Shown: positions 49,049-61,700 of the stretch, piece after piece
Position numbering within the stretch: the stretch's first letter is position 1
How the letters are laid out: every line of letters begins with the position of its first letter
Assembly: GCA_030490835.1 (NCBI GenBank)
Contig: CM059972.1
Location: 55,161,563-55,225,562 of the forward strand
Reading direction: 5' to 3'
DNA length: 64,000 nt
Origin: Annona cherimola
Taxonomy: Eukaryota; Streptophyta; Magnoliopsida; Magnoliales; Annonaceae
Made by a program: the position numbers and the translations under genes
Notes under the pieces: generated by a model
Databases searched by the model: none
Told to the model about the DNA's origin: nothing
What the model saw: only the letters and a program-made list of their open reading frames with translations

Positions 49049-50743
49049 TGTTGGTCCCGAGTTAATGGCAATAACCCAAGAGGGGAGGGGTGAATTGGGT
49101 AATTAAAAATTTTCAGCTTAAACAGAAATTTTACCCCAGATTAATTTAGTTCCCTTTATGAAGAAACAAATGGAAAACAATGTAGTGCTAAGAGCAGAAA
49201 TAAAAATCAACAAATAAGATTTTATAGTGGTTCGGGCAACCTTCCCTACTCCACTCTTCCAAGCTCACACCTCTTGTGACTTGGGTTCCACTATGTATTT
49301 CACAAATACAACTAGAGTCACTGCTCTCTTCTAAATTTCAGCTCTAGGGGGCATCAACAATTCACAGCACAAGTAGGTGACGAGTTCCACTCCAATCACA
49401 CACTATTTTGCATACACTTGATCTTAGTTACCGAAACTAAATCAAGTTCAATACAACAAGAGAAAGTAAAAGAAAGTTTCTACACGTTATTGGTGTGTAA
49501 GGCAGATTTGGCACAGAGAAGAACTTGTAGCGTAGGCTTAATGATTCAGCAAGCAGCTCTTAGCAGTTTGGAAGCAAGGTTCTTCTTCTAGATGTTGGCT
49601 TGATCACTTAATGCTCTTAGAGATGGGAGTTATGCTCATTCAATGAATTCTCAGCTACCCTCCTCGTTTATATTGAATGCCTTATATAATTTACGATGGA
49701 ATCCGAACGTTTAGAAGTAGGTGGCACGCATTTAATGCGCCAATGTTCAAAAAATTTCCGACCGTTGCGACCCAAGTCGCAGGTGGAGTCGACTTCGGGT
49801 GCAACTTCGCCCAAGTCGCAGATGGAGTCGACTTCGGGTGAGACTTCAGCTCTCCGCAACTTCTTCAAGTTCCAGTCTGGGCCGACTTGGTCCTCAACTT
49901 GACCCAAGTCGCAGGTGAAGTCGACTTCGGGTGCGACTTCACTTTCTGTACTTGCTTGATGAACTTGAAATCTTCAGAGATGACTTTAATCACTTGATTT
50001 TCTTCATATTGATGTTATTCCCTTGATTTATATCTCTTTGGAACACTGTATGATTATTTATCTTGAAAAACTTGGATTCCTTTTCTTGAGTTCTTGAGTA
50101 CTTGAGTCTTGGAATGCATGAAAGATGTTTGAGTATGTGTTCATGATCCAACATGATGGATTCATGCAGCCCTGCTTGCTTTGATCTTCATTTGATCCTC
50201 ATTTGGTCCATGTTGAGTGTTTGAGTCGATTTGACCTCCATCTCCACTCAAATCTGTCATTGAGTTAACTCGTTCAGCAATTTTCGCACTGAAGTCGAAG
50301 TTGAAGTCGACTTGGTCTGCGACTTCACCCAAGTCGCATGCGGAGTCGACTTGGGATGTGACTTCGGCAGCTCTCGTTCTTGATTTCAACTCTGGACAGA
50401 AATGACGAGTCGAAGTTGATGCTGGAGTCGACTTGGTTTGCGACTTCACCCAAGTCGCATGCGGAGTCGACTTCGTTTGCAACTTCGGTAGCTTGGTTCC
50501 CCGTTTTCAACTCTGGACGAAAATGACGGGCTGAAGTCGCTACTGGAGTCGACTTGGGGATCGACTTAGCCTAAGTCGTTGCCTGAGTCGACTTGGAAAT
50601 CGACTTGACCTATCATGCTTCATTTTCTTCATTTCTATATCCTTTAATCATTTTCACAAACATGTTAGTAACCAAAACTTACTCAAATTGATTTGTTAAT
50701 CATCAAAACATAGACTTGGCTTATTTTCCACATGTTTCCAACA
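49049..50743 (-). repeat. Copia B 5' LTR
   Basis: 1695 bp from TGTTGGTCCCG to TTTCCAACA on the plus strand. GTCGAC arrays at 49770-49940 and 50220-50610 lie upstream of a TATATAA-type box at 49681-49689. The longer array explains part of the extra length over the 1518-bp LTRs. Confidence 0.9.
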
Positions 50744-53700
50744 GTGATGTATGACAATTATTTATGTATATGTGGCTAAATTGAATTGGATTACCTTTCG
50801 AAAATTTAAAGTGAATTTGGCTTGCTACACAAACTATTTGAAGGATTTCATAAGTTTAGAACACTAAACATGGGGATCAAATGTAGCGATAATTAACCAC
50901 AAACTTGTATATGTATGTGGTTGTTAAAAAGATAAATGTAAATTCAAAGAGTTGAATATAAGAAAGTTCCTTGAAAATTTAAGTGAATAAATACCTTAGA
51001 CGTGGGTATTTAATAAAATAAATGAGCCATTACTATTCTTATAAAGATAGGTACGTAATACGTCACTATTGAGGAAAGTGAATATTAAGAGTTATTAAAA
51101 AGGATATGTATGGTTGAATAAGAAATGTGGATAATCATTCCAAATAAAGTTTTGATAGAAAACTTGTATGCTATAGGATATGAAAGGATATCTTGAGTAA
51201 TTTCAAGAAATTACTACGCAAAATATAAGTATAGAAGGAAAGAAACAATCCATGTATTAAATTTGTATGGATATGTGGTTGTAGGGAAATACAAGTACTA
51301 ATGGAAAGGAAAGGATGATTTAAAGTTAGTACGTTACGGATCATATGGGATTAAACCCATGTGACACGTATATGTGAAGGGAAGGAAAAAGCGAGGGATG
51401 GAAAGCACAAAGGATTGACTCACGTAAGCAAGCAATCTTTTGAAAATATGGATTTCATTTGGAAAATTGAAATGATTACAAATGCTTTATAATGATGCTT
51501 AGGTAGCATTTTCAATTGCTATTTTGTTATTAAATGTTGAAATGATTTGAACATGTATTATTAAGACGTTTCAGGATTGCTTACAAGGTGAGTAAGAGAA
51601 CCTTCATGAATATTGATTTTGTTTCAAGTACATGTATTGTTGATTTTAAGTTTTGCTTGCAGATCAAGAAAAATTAATCTTTGAAAATATGACTTTAATA
51701 AAAAGTCTTAGCATTGCTTCAGTGTAAGCATGCTTAAATCTTGAAGATATGATTTTACTCCGTATTAATGACATGTTTGAAGTTGGTTTCTGGTTAGGTA
51801 AGTTTCTAGAAATGCTATTTCAAAAGCATTTATGATAAAAGAATTTTTAATTCTTTTCAAGATGTCATTAGAAACAAACATTGGGAATTCTATTCCTATA
51901 GGGTTTTGAGAAAATTTACACGATTTTTCATATAATGATATTTGTAAATAAATAGGGCATTTGAAATGACTTATAAATGTTTTAAAATGATTTATATTGA
52001 AGCTTTGAAATAAATAATCAAAATACTTTCAGTCTCTTTGAAGATTGAAATATTTTTGAAAAATGTCTTGTACACATGTGTTTCTTTCTGAAACAGTTTT
52101 AAGAATGACCCACTCAATACTTGTTGTTATAAATCAATTTGATGACTATTTTGAAATTCAAAGGATAGGGCAAACTTATCTCTACATCAATGTGATAAGA
52201 ATGGTATGTGGACGAGGCATATAATGCCAATAAAATAAAAGCAGATGTGTTTACCTATCCATTGTTCATAAAAAGCCCAGAAAAGGAAATAAAAATATTT
52301 ACAAAATGATTCTAAAGCGTTTTACCAATAAACAAGAAATATTCTTGAAAATGACGTTTTCTCAAGAATTATAAATATTTTGTAAAATTGATTTATTAAC
52401 GTGTTTTTAAAATTCTTTAAGGGTGGTCATTCTAACATTATTATTTGAAGACGGTTTATGAAAATGTTTTATTTTAAAAAAAATAATTATGTCCAGTTCT
52501 CAATTTGAGATAGACTCAGTCTGAGGACTGCAACGGATCATGATTTCAAGCTTTTATTGGAAAAATCACATGGATTTAAGATTGTGTTGATTTTATGAAA
52601 TGATGATAGCATAACGATGCGAATACAAACGAGTGTGCACAGGAATCACGTACTAGGCCCATGGTGGAGGGGTTGCAGACCAAGACGGTTGCATAACAAG
52701 GCTAACCTCTACCTGTGGGCAAGTCGCTAAGGGAAGGCAGGAGGCCGGCGAAGCCCTCTCTGAAATGGGAGCAGGATCATGGACAACCGCCTAGCTAGCG
52801 GTGTAGTCACATGAAGGGTTTCTTTCCTATGGAGGGATGATCACTTGGTAAGTGTCACCCAACAGAGGGTTAGAAACGTATATGGATATCATTTGTCTTA
52901 AAAACCCCAAAATGGGAACACTAGGATATGTTTTGGACATGATTAATGTCCACATGAAATAATGTTTATTTAATTATATTTCAGGACATAACAATGTCCA
53001 CAGAAAACAATGTTTACTCATTTATTTCAGGACAAATTTTATATATGCATATGCATTATATTGAAAAATATTTATACGAAAGTGTTTCAGGACATATAAT
53101 TGTTCTTATATAATAAGGTTTATATGCAAAGGATTTAGGATATAAGATTTTTCTCATGAATATAGGTTTATATGAAAATAATTTAGGAATACATTTGCCC
53201 TCTCATAAAAAGTTTATATGATTGATTGACAGGAATGATTTTCAAGAATGATTTATATGAATGGTTGTCATGTATGATTTAAATGATAAGTTTTATGAAG
53301 GATTTAAATGCAAAGTTTTATGACAGGTTTTCATGAAAAGTTTCTTACTGTTGATAGTTGATTCTTGATAAGAGTCTTCTACCGAACAGAGAGAAATGCA
53401 TTTATATGAAAATGCAAAATGCTTGCTTACTGAGTTCATCACTCACGATTTGTTTTCCCAAACCTTAGACAGGTAATAAGGAAGCTCAAGAGATGTAGAA
53501 CATGATGTAATTAAGGAAAGGTATGAAATGGTATTCATGGGTCTGTTATATGATTAGTTATGTGTATTGAATGATATGATTAGAATTTTTAAGAGGTGAT
53601 AATGTATTTACAAGTGTAAATGTTTTGCATTCAATTATGAATGAATTTTATATGGTTATGGTTTGGCCAGGTGGTGTAAACCAAGGATGTAAGAAAACAA

Positions 53701-54020
53701 GATGAAAATATTATGAATGATATATGCAATTGATAGTAAATATCAGGGGATATGTTTATGAATAAGTATGTAAGAGAATCATGTAGTATGTTAAAATGCT
53801 CTGTGTAACGAAATTACAAGTGTATCGTTGCTTACAAGACGAGTAAAGTGAGATACGAAGAAAGGAAATGAGAATGGATAAAGGAATAATTCGAAAAAAA
53901 AAAATTAGATGAAATCTAATTAAGAATCCGCCGCATGATCAGGGCAACAATCTTGATTCACATTTACCAATCAATAAGATCTTGAGGTAAGGAAGTGACG
54001 TCTCGGTTTGGGGCGCCACA
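50744..54020 (+). repeat. U3: 3' part of U LTR, with intact 3' end
   Basis: Begins at the U position equivalent to 8535 and runs to the true LTR end GGGGCGCCACA at 54020. It shows the empty sites for copia A, the solo LTR and the chromovirus. Hairpins are at 52756-52771, 52786-52802 and 53431-53445. It is followed by element D sequence without a PBS, so the internal region of the U element is missing. Confidence 0.78.
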
Positions 54021-54164
54021 CCCTATCTGAAGTCGACTTCGCCCCTGTGGAGTTGACTTCGATGAAGTCGTCTTGGGCGGATCGAAGTTGACTTGATTCT
54101 ATCGACTTGGACTCTGTATTCTTCCTAATTTGTTCCCCCTATCTAGATGAATCATATTTTACTC
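54021..54164 (-). repeat. Element D resumes: GTCGAC-motif array and copia 3' region
   Basis: Five degenerate motif copies occur at 54030-54110, then a TTGTTCCCCCTATCT stretch that resembles the CCCCCT-rich sequence just beyond the pol end in copia A (10880-10915). This ties the array to D on both sides of the U block. Confidence 0.55.
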
Positions 54165-54547
54165 CTAATCAATTTCAGTCATACCCATATCATTTCTAAT
54201 TTTGCAGAATGGTTCCTTTGCCAATGGTTTGGTGAAATTATCAACAATTTGATCCTCAGTTTTAAGATACTCTAAAAAAATATCATGATTTTCAACATGT
54301 TCCCTAATGAAATGATGTCTTAGATCTATATGCTTTATTCTAGAATGCAATACAGGATTTTTAGTCAAACGAATAACACTGGTATTATCACATCTAATTA
54401 TAATATCATGATAATCAATACCATAATATTTAAGTTGTTGATTCATCCAAAGTAATTGGGCACAACAACTCCCAGCGGCAATGTATTCAGCTTCCGCAGT
54501 AGATAGAGCAATATTAGTTTGTTTTCTTGAAAACCATAAAACCAACA
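54165..54547 (-). pseudogene. Copia RNase H, C-terminal fragment (element D)
   Basis: Codons from [20 protein letters not shown] through RCDNTSVI to the end of pol. Two of the RNase H acids (Glu and Asp) are visible. The upstream part is removed by the LTR at 54548, and the first codons of the open frame are translated from that LTR. It is diverged from copia A and B (FLEYLKTEDQIVDNFTK). Confidence 0.85.
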
Positions 54548-56219
54548 TATGGCACCTCAGCCCGAGCGTCACGTCCTTACCTCGGGATTATCGACTAGTA
54601 AACGTAGTCAGGATTGTTGCCCTGTCACACTGCAGCTTGTTAGATATTTATCCATCCATTAATACTTGTTCATAAAACACAAGTCATATAATAGATCACA
54701 TATGATCATCAAATACCATGTCATTTTACAACCATTTGCAATAAGCAACACATATTAAAATTCATCAAGTTTTTACATTCCTCCATGATCCAATTTTTGC
54801 TCCTTTGTTCTCTTCAATCCTTGACCTGTCTATGGGTTTGGAAAACAAAACGTGAATTGTAAACTCAATAAGCAAGCCGTATATTTTTCAGGCAATTCAT
54901 TTTTGAAGGCAACATTGTTTAAAAGCATTTCTCTCCATTCAGTAGAGACACTTAGCAAGTGATCAACTACTTGCGGAGTAGAAACATTTTCATAAACCTT
55001 TCATAAACATTTCATAAACATTGTATGTGCAAATGCATCATTTCCATTCATGACAATATCCTTCATGTGACGGTACGCTAGTTCGGGGAACATTCTTTCA
55101 TAACATGATCCTTTCCATCCTTGACGCTGGACCTTTCGACTTGGCAACATTAAGGGCAGACTTCCTGTCCTACTTTTTGCCTTGACTAGCCTACATGATT
55201 TTCATTCCATGCATGACTTTTAGTCGCCCCAGCATTATATACCTCTTACACATGGAAAATTGTCATTATCATGCAAAGAATTCTTTGCACCATCCCTTTT
55301 AAACATCATTTCAATGAAATATTGTTTGAATTTATGTTTCATCACTTTTCATATAGAATTGCGAAACAATAAGGAAATCACTTGTCAAATTTGAGATAAC
55401 ATTTCAAAACACATTGATATAAAGGAATGAACATCCTTAAATACCTTAGAAATAATTTCAAATATCATTTGCTAAACATATCAAAACAGTTAGAACATCA
55501 TTTGCATCTATTTTAGAATAATTTAAGAAACAAAATCATTTAGAAAATTTTGCTTGCTTACCTTGGTCACGTGAGCTTTCCGGATCAACCTTTTCTTTAC
55601 CTTTGCCTATACATGTAAGAATGACATAGCATTCATATAGTTTCCCATTCGCTTGCATTTAACTTAGTTTTTCAATCCATTTTCATTAACATTTACAACC
55701 CACTTGAATTCCAAGTCGGGTTTACCTATACAGCATAACTTATGCATCATACCATTCATTTCACCACATATTGAATACCCATATGTAGGGTAACATTCAT
55801 ATATATCGTAACACATTCATTAGTCATTCATTAGACACCATATGGAAGTTTATTACTTCTACTTATCATTTTTCACATATTTTTCACAATTCACACATTG
55901 TGCTCATTCTTAAGCACTTAGTAACTGTCCTAAACCTCATATATTAATCTCAAAATTTGAAATTATAATTTTTTTTCCAAAAAAACAACATAATCCTCAT
56001 TTTTTATCATGTTTTTGTGCATTTTTGCATTTTAATAATCTATATAAAACATTTATCATTTTCTCATGCTTATCTTTCCATATATGTCCATTTCACAACA
56101 CATAATTCATGTGTTTCTTAAAATTTTTCAAATCAGCAACTTGTCTTCTAATTCAGCGTGATTATAAACCTTAATTAACACTTCACTTAGTGTATTTTTA
56201 TGGAATTTTAATCCACTAA
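54548..56219 (-). repeat. Diverged chromovirus-type LTR fragment
   Basis: Starts TATGGCACCTCAGCCCGAGCGTCAC, matching the inner end of the chromovirus LTR, and has a weakened hairpin at 54853-54867. It lacks the GGGTTTCACA end because it is cut by the next LTR at 56220. No coding region. Confidence 0.7.
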
Positions 56220-58706
56220 TGTGGCGCCCCAAACTGAGACGTCACATCTTTACCTCAAAATCTTATTGATTGGTAAATGTGAATCAGGATTGTTGTCCTG
56301 ATCACACGGCGGGTTCTTAATTGGATCTCCTCCAAAAAAATTTTTAATATATATATATATCTATCATCATTCATTTCATTACATTTCACATCATACACTT
56401 GTAATGACATTCATATTTCATTTCATAGTATCTCATCATATTTTTAAACAATGACATTTTGCATCATACATACATACAGTCATTCATTGAATCACATAGG
56501 ACTTAGAATTCTAAATAAGTCCACATATACCTCAACATACCTTAGCACTTCAAACCATGTTATCTCATTCCTTATAGCTCACATGGCTACCATCATGTAC
56601 CTTTTCTTTTCCTGCTTAGGTTCGCAACCTCTTGAGTTTTCCGTTACCTGTCTAAGGTTTGGGAAAAAAATCGTGAGTGATAACTCAGTAAGCAAGCATT
56701 TTATCTTTTAGGGCAAGACTTTCTTTAAAACCTTTTCATTAAGCATCTTGAACACCTTTTTACCTGAGGACATTTCTATGTCCTTAAAACATTGTCATAA
56801 ATTCTTTGTTCATGAGGACAATTCTATGTCCTTGAATATTTTCATAAAACATCATTCTAAAAATCATTTACAAGCCACATCTGGGCTTGTTAAGGAAAAA
56901 CATATGTGAGATTGAACATTTATAATGTTCTAAGACATTTACATAAAATCATCTTTTGCCAGTAGACATTTTATGTCCAAAACATTTTTCTCATAAATCC
57001 TTTGGCAAAGAAGGACATTCTCATGTCCTAACATATCATTCACATAAGCCTTTCTTGGCAAAGGACATTTCTATGTCAATAAACACTTTTCATTTAAACC
57101 ATTTAGAAATGGATATTCACATGTCCAAAACCAAGTTTGACATATATCCTTTTCATAATCCTCGTCTTGGGGCTTGTTTATAGCAAACAAGATATAAAAT
57201 ACATAAACACTTTCTTAAAAGCATTTGCATAAAATATTTTCTTTCATTCTTGTTATTTACACTTTTGTGTAAAACACCCTATCTTTAGGGTAACAATTTC
57301 TTAAAATCCATTTAGGATAACTTTTCATAAAAATACTTTTATGTCCCATTCGTTGGGATTTTCAAAAGCAAAACTTAAGCAAATGCATTTCTCCCCATTC
57401 AGTAGTGACACTTAGTAAGTGATCATGTTACCTTTTGAAAGAGATTCCATACTTAACAGCACGCCAACCAGGCGGCTGTTTCCTTAACCTTCTCCCATCT
57501 CAGGGAGGGCGCCGCTGGCCTCCTGCCATCCTGTAACGACTTGGCCATATGTAGAATGGGCCCCGACCATCCCAACCGTGCTCTACAACCGGCTTATTCC
57601 TTGTACTGGTGCACCATGCATCCGTATCACAGATCGCAGTCCGTTTGGTTTAAAGTATCACAGACTGTAGCCCATGTCCTTTTAAACTAGGATCACAGAC
57701 CGCAGTCTGCATCCATACTTCAAAAACGTCTCAGACTGAAGTCTGTATCTTTAAAATTTATTTTTGAAAAATACATCACAGACCGCAGTCCGTGTCAACT
57801 TGTAAAGCGAGCGCACCCACTTTGAACAAGTTGTCATTTGAAATTTAATTTTAGGATGACCTTCCTTAAATTCTTTTAGAACCATTTTGAGTAAAATATT
57901 TTGATAAACATTTGAAATGTTTGAAAGGAACAATACATCTTAAAAACCCTTATAATAAAAGAATTTCAAAACTTTTGGATTTCCAAAAATAAACCATATA
58001 TTTTCCTAATATTTTCTTGGTTTCTATTTCAGGGCCTTTTGCTTACAAAAGTTATGCAATTATACCATCCCCTTCTCAACCACCTTAAAATCAAGTTATT
58101 GTCCACATATCTATCTTATCATTATTACATAGAGAGGGGCTTGCATAGTCTTTTGCATGCCATTTTAGCAACCCGAAATCAATCCATAAATCAACATATG
58201 AGGTTGGTCATCCATAAAACCCTTTCAACCCTTTGTGAAAAAAAGCAATATTCCATTTTTCTTATAAAATACTTTTGAAACAATATCATAAAGAACTTGC
58301 TTACTTAAAAGCAAATTCTATAACCATCGACATAAAACATAAAATTCTTTAAAAATATCATCTTAGTGTACTTGCTTACTCATAAGAAAAATTTTCAATT
58401 CAATAACATAAAGTATTCCCAATCTTTGGCAACACTTGTGATAATTTATTTATCTTAAAAACTGTCGCCTGCTTCCCATAAAGCAAACCTTAAGGATTTT
58501 CATTAAAGTCATCCTTTTACAGAACTTACGACTTTGTATTAAAGTTGTCATTTTCCAAAACTTGTGGCTTTTCATTAAAGCCATTATTTCCAAAACTTGT
58601 GCTTGCCCATTCGTTAAAATATAATCATAAACATTTCAATCACATATCATCACATAGAAAGAAAACAACATTTTAGAAAGTTCGCTTGCTTACCTGAGAT
58701 CACCAT
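56220..58706 (-). repeat. U-type LTR fragment, inverted relative to U1-U3
   Basis: Starts TGTGGCGCCCCAAACTGAGACGTCAC, the reverse complement of the U3 end at 53990-54020. It carries hairpins at 56674-56687 (TGAGT/ACTCA) and 57492-57507 (CTCCC/GGGAG), several GGACAT...ATGTCC motifs (56760-57130) and a short tandem repeat (57621-57802). It is cut by the right-hand chromovirus at 58707. Confidence 0.75.
57621..57802. repeat. Degenerate tandem repeat of a 20-bp CAGACCGCAGTC motif
   Basis: Five copies of ATCACAGACCGCAGTCYGT-like sequence, near 57627, 57655, 57690, 57728 and 57776. Each is itself an imperfect dyad (for example CAGACTGAAGTCTG at about 57731). A single related stretch exists in U1-U3 near 34320-34355. 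Confidence 0.7.
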
Positions 58707-61700
58707 TGTGAAACCCTAACCCATGTAGGACCCATATATATGTATTGAACATGTATATGATGATTATTTGTGAATTATGGAATTATGAAGGTATTTTATG
58801 ATTTTTGCTAATTATGGCAATTAGGGTTATGGGTTAGCATTAATGATGTGATTAAGCATTTTGAGCCTAAATGAGACAATGGGTTTAGATGAATTATTTG
58901 TGATTTAATTGTGCAAAAATATAATGAGAAATCATTTTCCATTATTTAAAATGGATTATGGTGATTAATATGAAAATTGACAAGTTTGATGGAAAATATT
59001 GAAAAATTCATAACTCAACGCCTAAAAGGCGGATTAAAGTGAAATTTGAAATGAAAATTGTTAATGTTGGGCTTTATATTATGGAATGAAAATATTATTA
59101 AAATTCTTGATGAAATGAGAATTATGAATTTTTAAGTATATGTTCATTTCAACCGTTAACTTCAAACGGCTATATCGGGAGCTAGGAAACTCGGATTGAG
59201 TTGAAATTTGAAACGGTTGAATGAAATGGTGAGATATTTATTTTGAATGGATTGGATTGTGCATGAAATATTGGAAAAATGCCCGCATTGAAAAAGGTGA
59301 GCATGTTTGACTTATGCTCCACAAAAGTACCATAACATTAATGCTAGAGTACCATACATAAATGCTTGATGGAAAGGGAATTTGAGGTGGCAAATTTCAG
59401 GCCATTCTTTGGATATTTTATGTAATTATTCAAAAAGCATAAATATGGGAATTATCTATTCAATCAATGCATGGAATGATGAAGCTAGGTGGAGGTAGCC
59501 AAGGTGGCCATGAGAGACGTCCAAGGGCTGTTAGGTGGCCAATTTTTTATTTTTTAAATTTCTTAAAAATGCCTAAATGTTGCAGGGATGTAAGTACATG
59601 ATATGTGCATACAATAATGGAGATTTTCAGCAATTAAAAAATGGAAAAAGGTAGGTATATACTGCTGAAAACGTGGACAGCTTATGGTGGAGAAAAATGT
59701 GATTTTGGTGTTAAGTTGCTGCAATATATGTTAAATTTATTTGCATAAAATTAATGCATGAATTAAAGGGTAATTATAGGCATAAATTACCCACGTTTTT
59801 TCATAAAATAAAAATGAAAAAAAGTGGATAAAAATCTGGACAGATTGGACGTGAAATGGAGATGCATTGGATGGTCAAAGATGATGCAGATTTTGTGATT
59901 TTTGGTAAATGGTAAAATGCAATTTTACTTGGCTGAGAATTACCCACCTCATATGGTAGATAAGAGTGCATTTAAGGGGTGTGGAATTGCAGAAAAAGTG
60001 GGCCCCACAGCTGGAAAAAAATCCAGCTCTTATATCCCATGCACGATCACTTGGAGAAGGATTTGGAAAATCTCCAAAAGTTAGTTTTTCACCCAAACCA
60101 ACCCAGAAACTCACGTCCCCTAATACCCAACAAAATAGGTAGAAAATCAAGGGAAAAAGAAAGAAAATTTTGGAGGAAAAGCATCTCAAGGATTGGAGTT
60201 TGAGTTGGCTCAAAATCAAGTAAGTATGTGATGATTTTAAGTTGTTTAACTTGAGTTCTTAAACTCAAAACTTGGAAATGAAAAACATGCTTAAAGAATC
60301 TGTAAAATTATGTTTCAACATGCCTTTGCATGAATATGAATTGGGTATTAAGTTTTAAGTATGAATTTTTAAGTTAAGATTGATGAAAATGAAGTCAAGC
60401 ATGTGTATTAAGTGGAAAATCCAAGTTGTTAAACCCTAAATCTCCAAGACAAGTTTCTGTTTTGATTTGATGATTTTATTAAGCTATGAATCATGTATTT
60501 ATGCCAAAAATATGAGGGTTTATGCTTAAGTGATGAAATTTTGAAGTTATGAAAGGCAAAACGTTGATTTTGACCTAATTTCGTAGTTTCTATGTTAAAA
60601 ATGTTATGGAAATGAAATTGAATGTTTCAAGCATGTTATGTAGGGTAAAATACCCTATATTTAAGGTATTAGGGATGCCCCAAAAGATTTGGGAAAATAA
60701 ACGCTAGAACTGATTTTTATGAATTTTATGAAAGAACGTCAAACCGACGTGAAATGGGTCTCAAAACGTGAGGGTAACTTGCTGTTTTGAGAAATAATAA
60801 TGCATGGATGTTAATTATGTGTTAAATACCTAAATATGGATGAGGAAAAATAGATTTTATTGCTGGAAATTAGGAATTATATGACTGCATAGGGTTAAGT
60901 GTCGAAAGACGCGTAAAATGGGTTCCAAACTTGCTGTTATGAGAACCTATGAGGAATGGCTTTTAAACCCCATGAAAATAACCTAAGTAAAGTGGTATTA
61001 AAGGGTAATTAACCCGCTGAAAAATAGATTAAATTTTTGAGTTAGCAAAGTTTATGAAATGCATTGTGTTTAAGTGCTAAATGAGCTTATATGATGGGAT
61101 AACGGTAAACGGGTGATGATTGACTTATGAAAAATGATTTTATGCAAAAATGCATCAAAATGAGATGAATCCCATGTCTATGGATCTGTTTGAAATTTTA
61201 TAGTATTTAATCCAAAATTTTGGACTTGATTAATGAAGCTAAGGCAATGCTATGTACGTAGAAGAAACACCCATATGTGTGTTTTAGAAAAAAATGGGAA
61301 AAATGGCAAAGTAAGCTTAATGAAGCTATGAATGATGTGTATGGAATGAATTTTATAATATTGAAATGAATACCCTAATTTTAGGGTTATATGTACATCC
61401 TATGTTGTATGATAGCCGAATGTGTGTAATTTATGCTAATGGGTGCAAAATAAGCCATATATGTGTATAATGACTTATGAAGTCAAATAAATGATGTATG
61501 TATATGGAATGGGTTGGAAAACTAAAGAAAATATGAAGAAAAAGAAATATATGAAGAATCATATTATTTTTCATGTAGGCAAAGGCAAACAGAAAGTGGT
61601 GATGGAAAGCTAAGAAGTTCAGGTAAGCAAGCAAATTTTCTAAAGGATTTTTTCTTTTCTAAATTGTTTCCATAAATGCAATTTGTATTCTAACTTGTTT

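Larger units (their letters stand above)
45276..50743 (-). mobile_element. Copia B: 3'-truncated copia element
   Basis: The 5' LTR (49049-50743), mutated PBS, gag, protease, integrase and the first part of reverse transcriptase are present. The element stops at the sequence equivalent to 12136 of the complete copia, so the polymerase core, RNase H and 3' LTR are gone. The right edge is a true terminus inserted at the U position equivalent to 8535. It is the same family as 9082-19383 but older. Confidence 0.9.

Noticed and set aside
54165..54572. Complete 135-residue protein
   Set aside because: Only codons up to about 54547 are copia RNase H; the first residues are read from the LTR inserted at 54548, so it is a truncated fragment.
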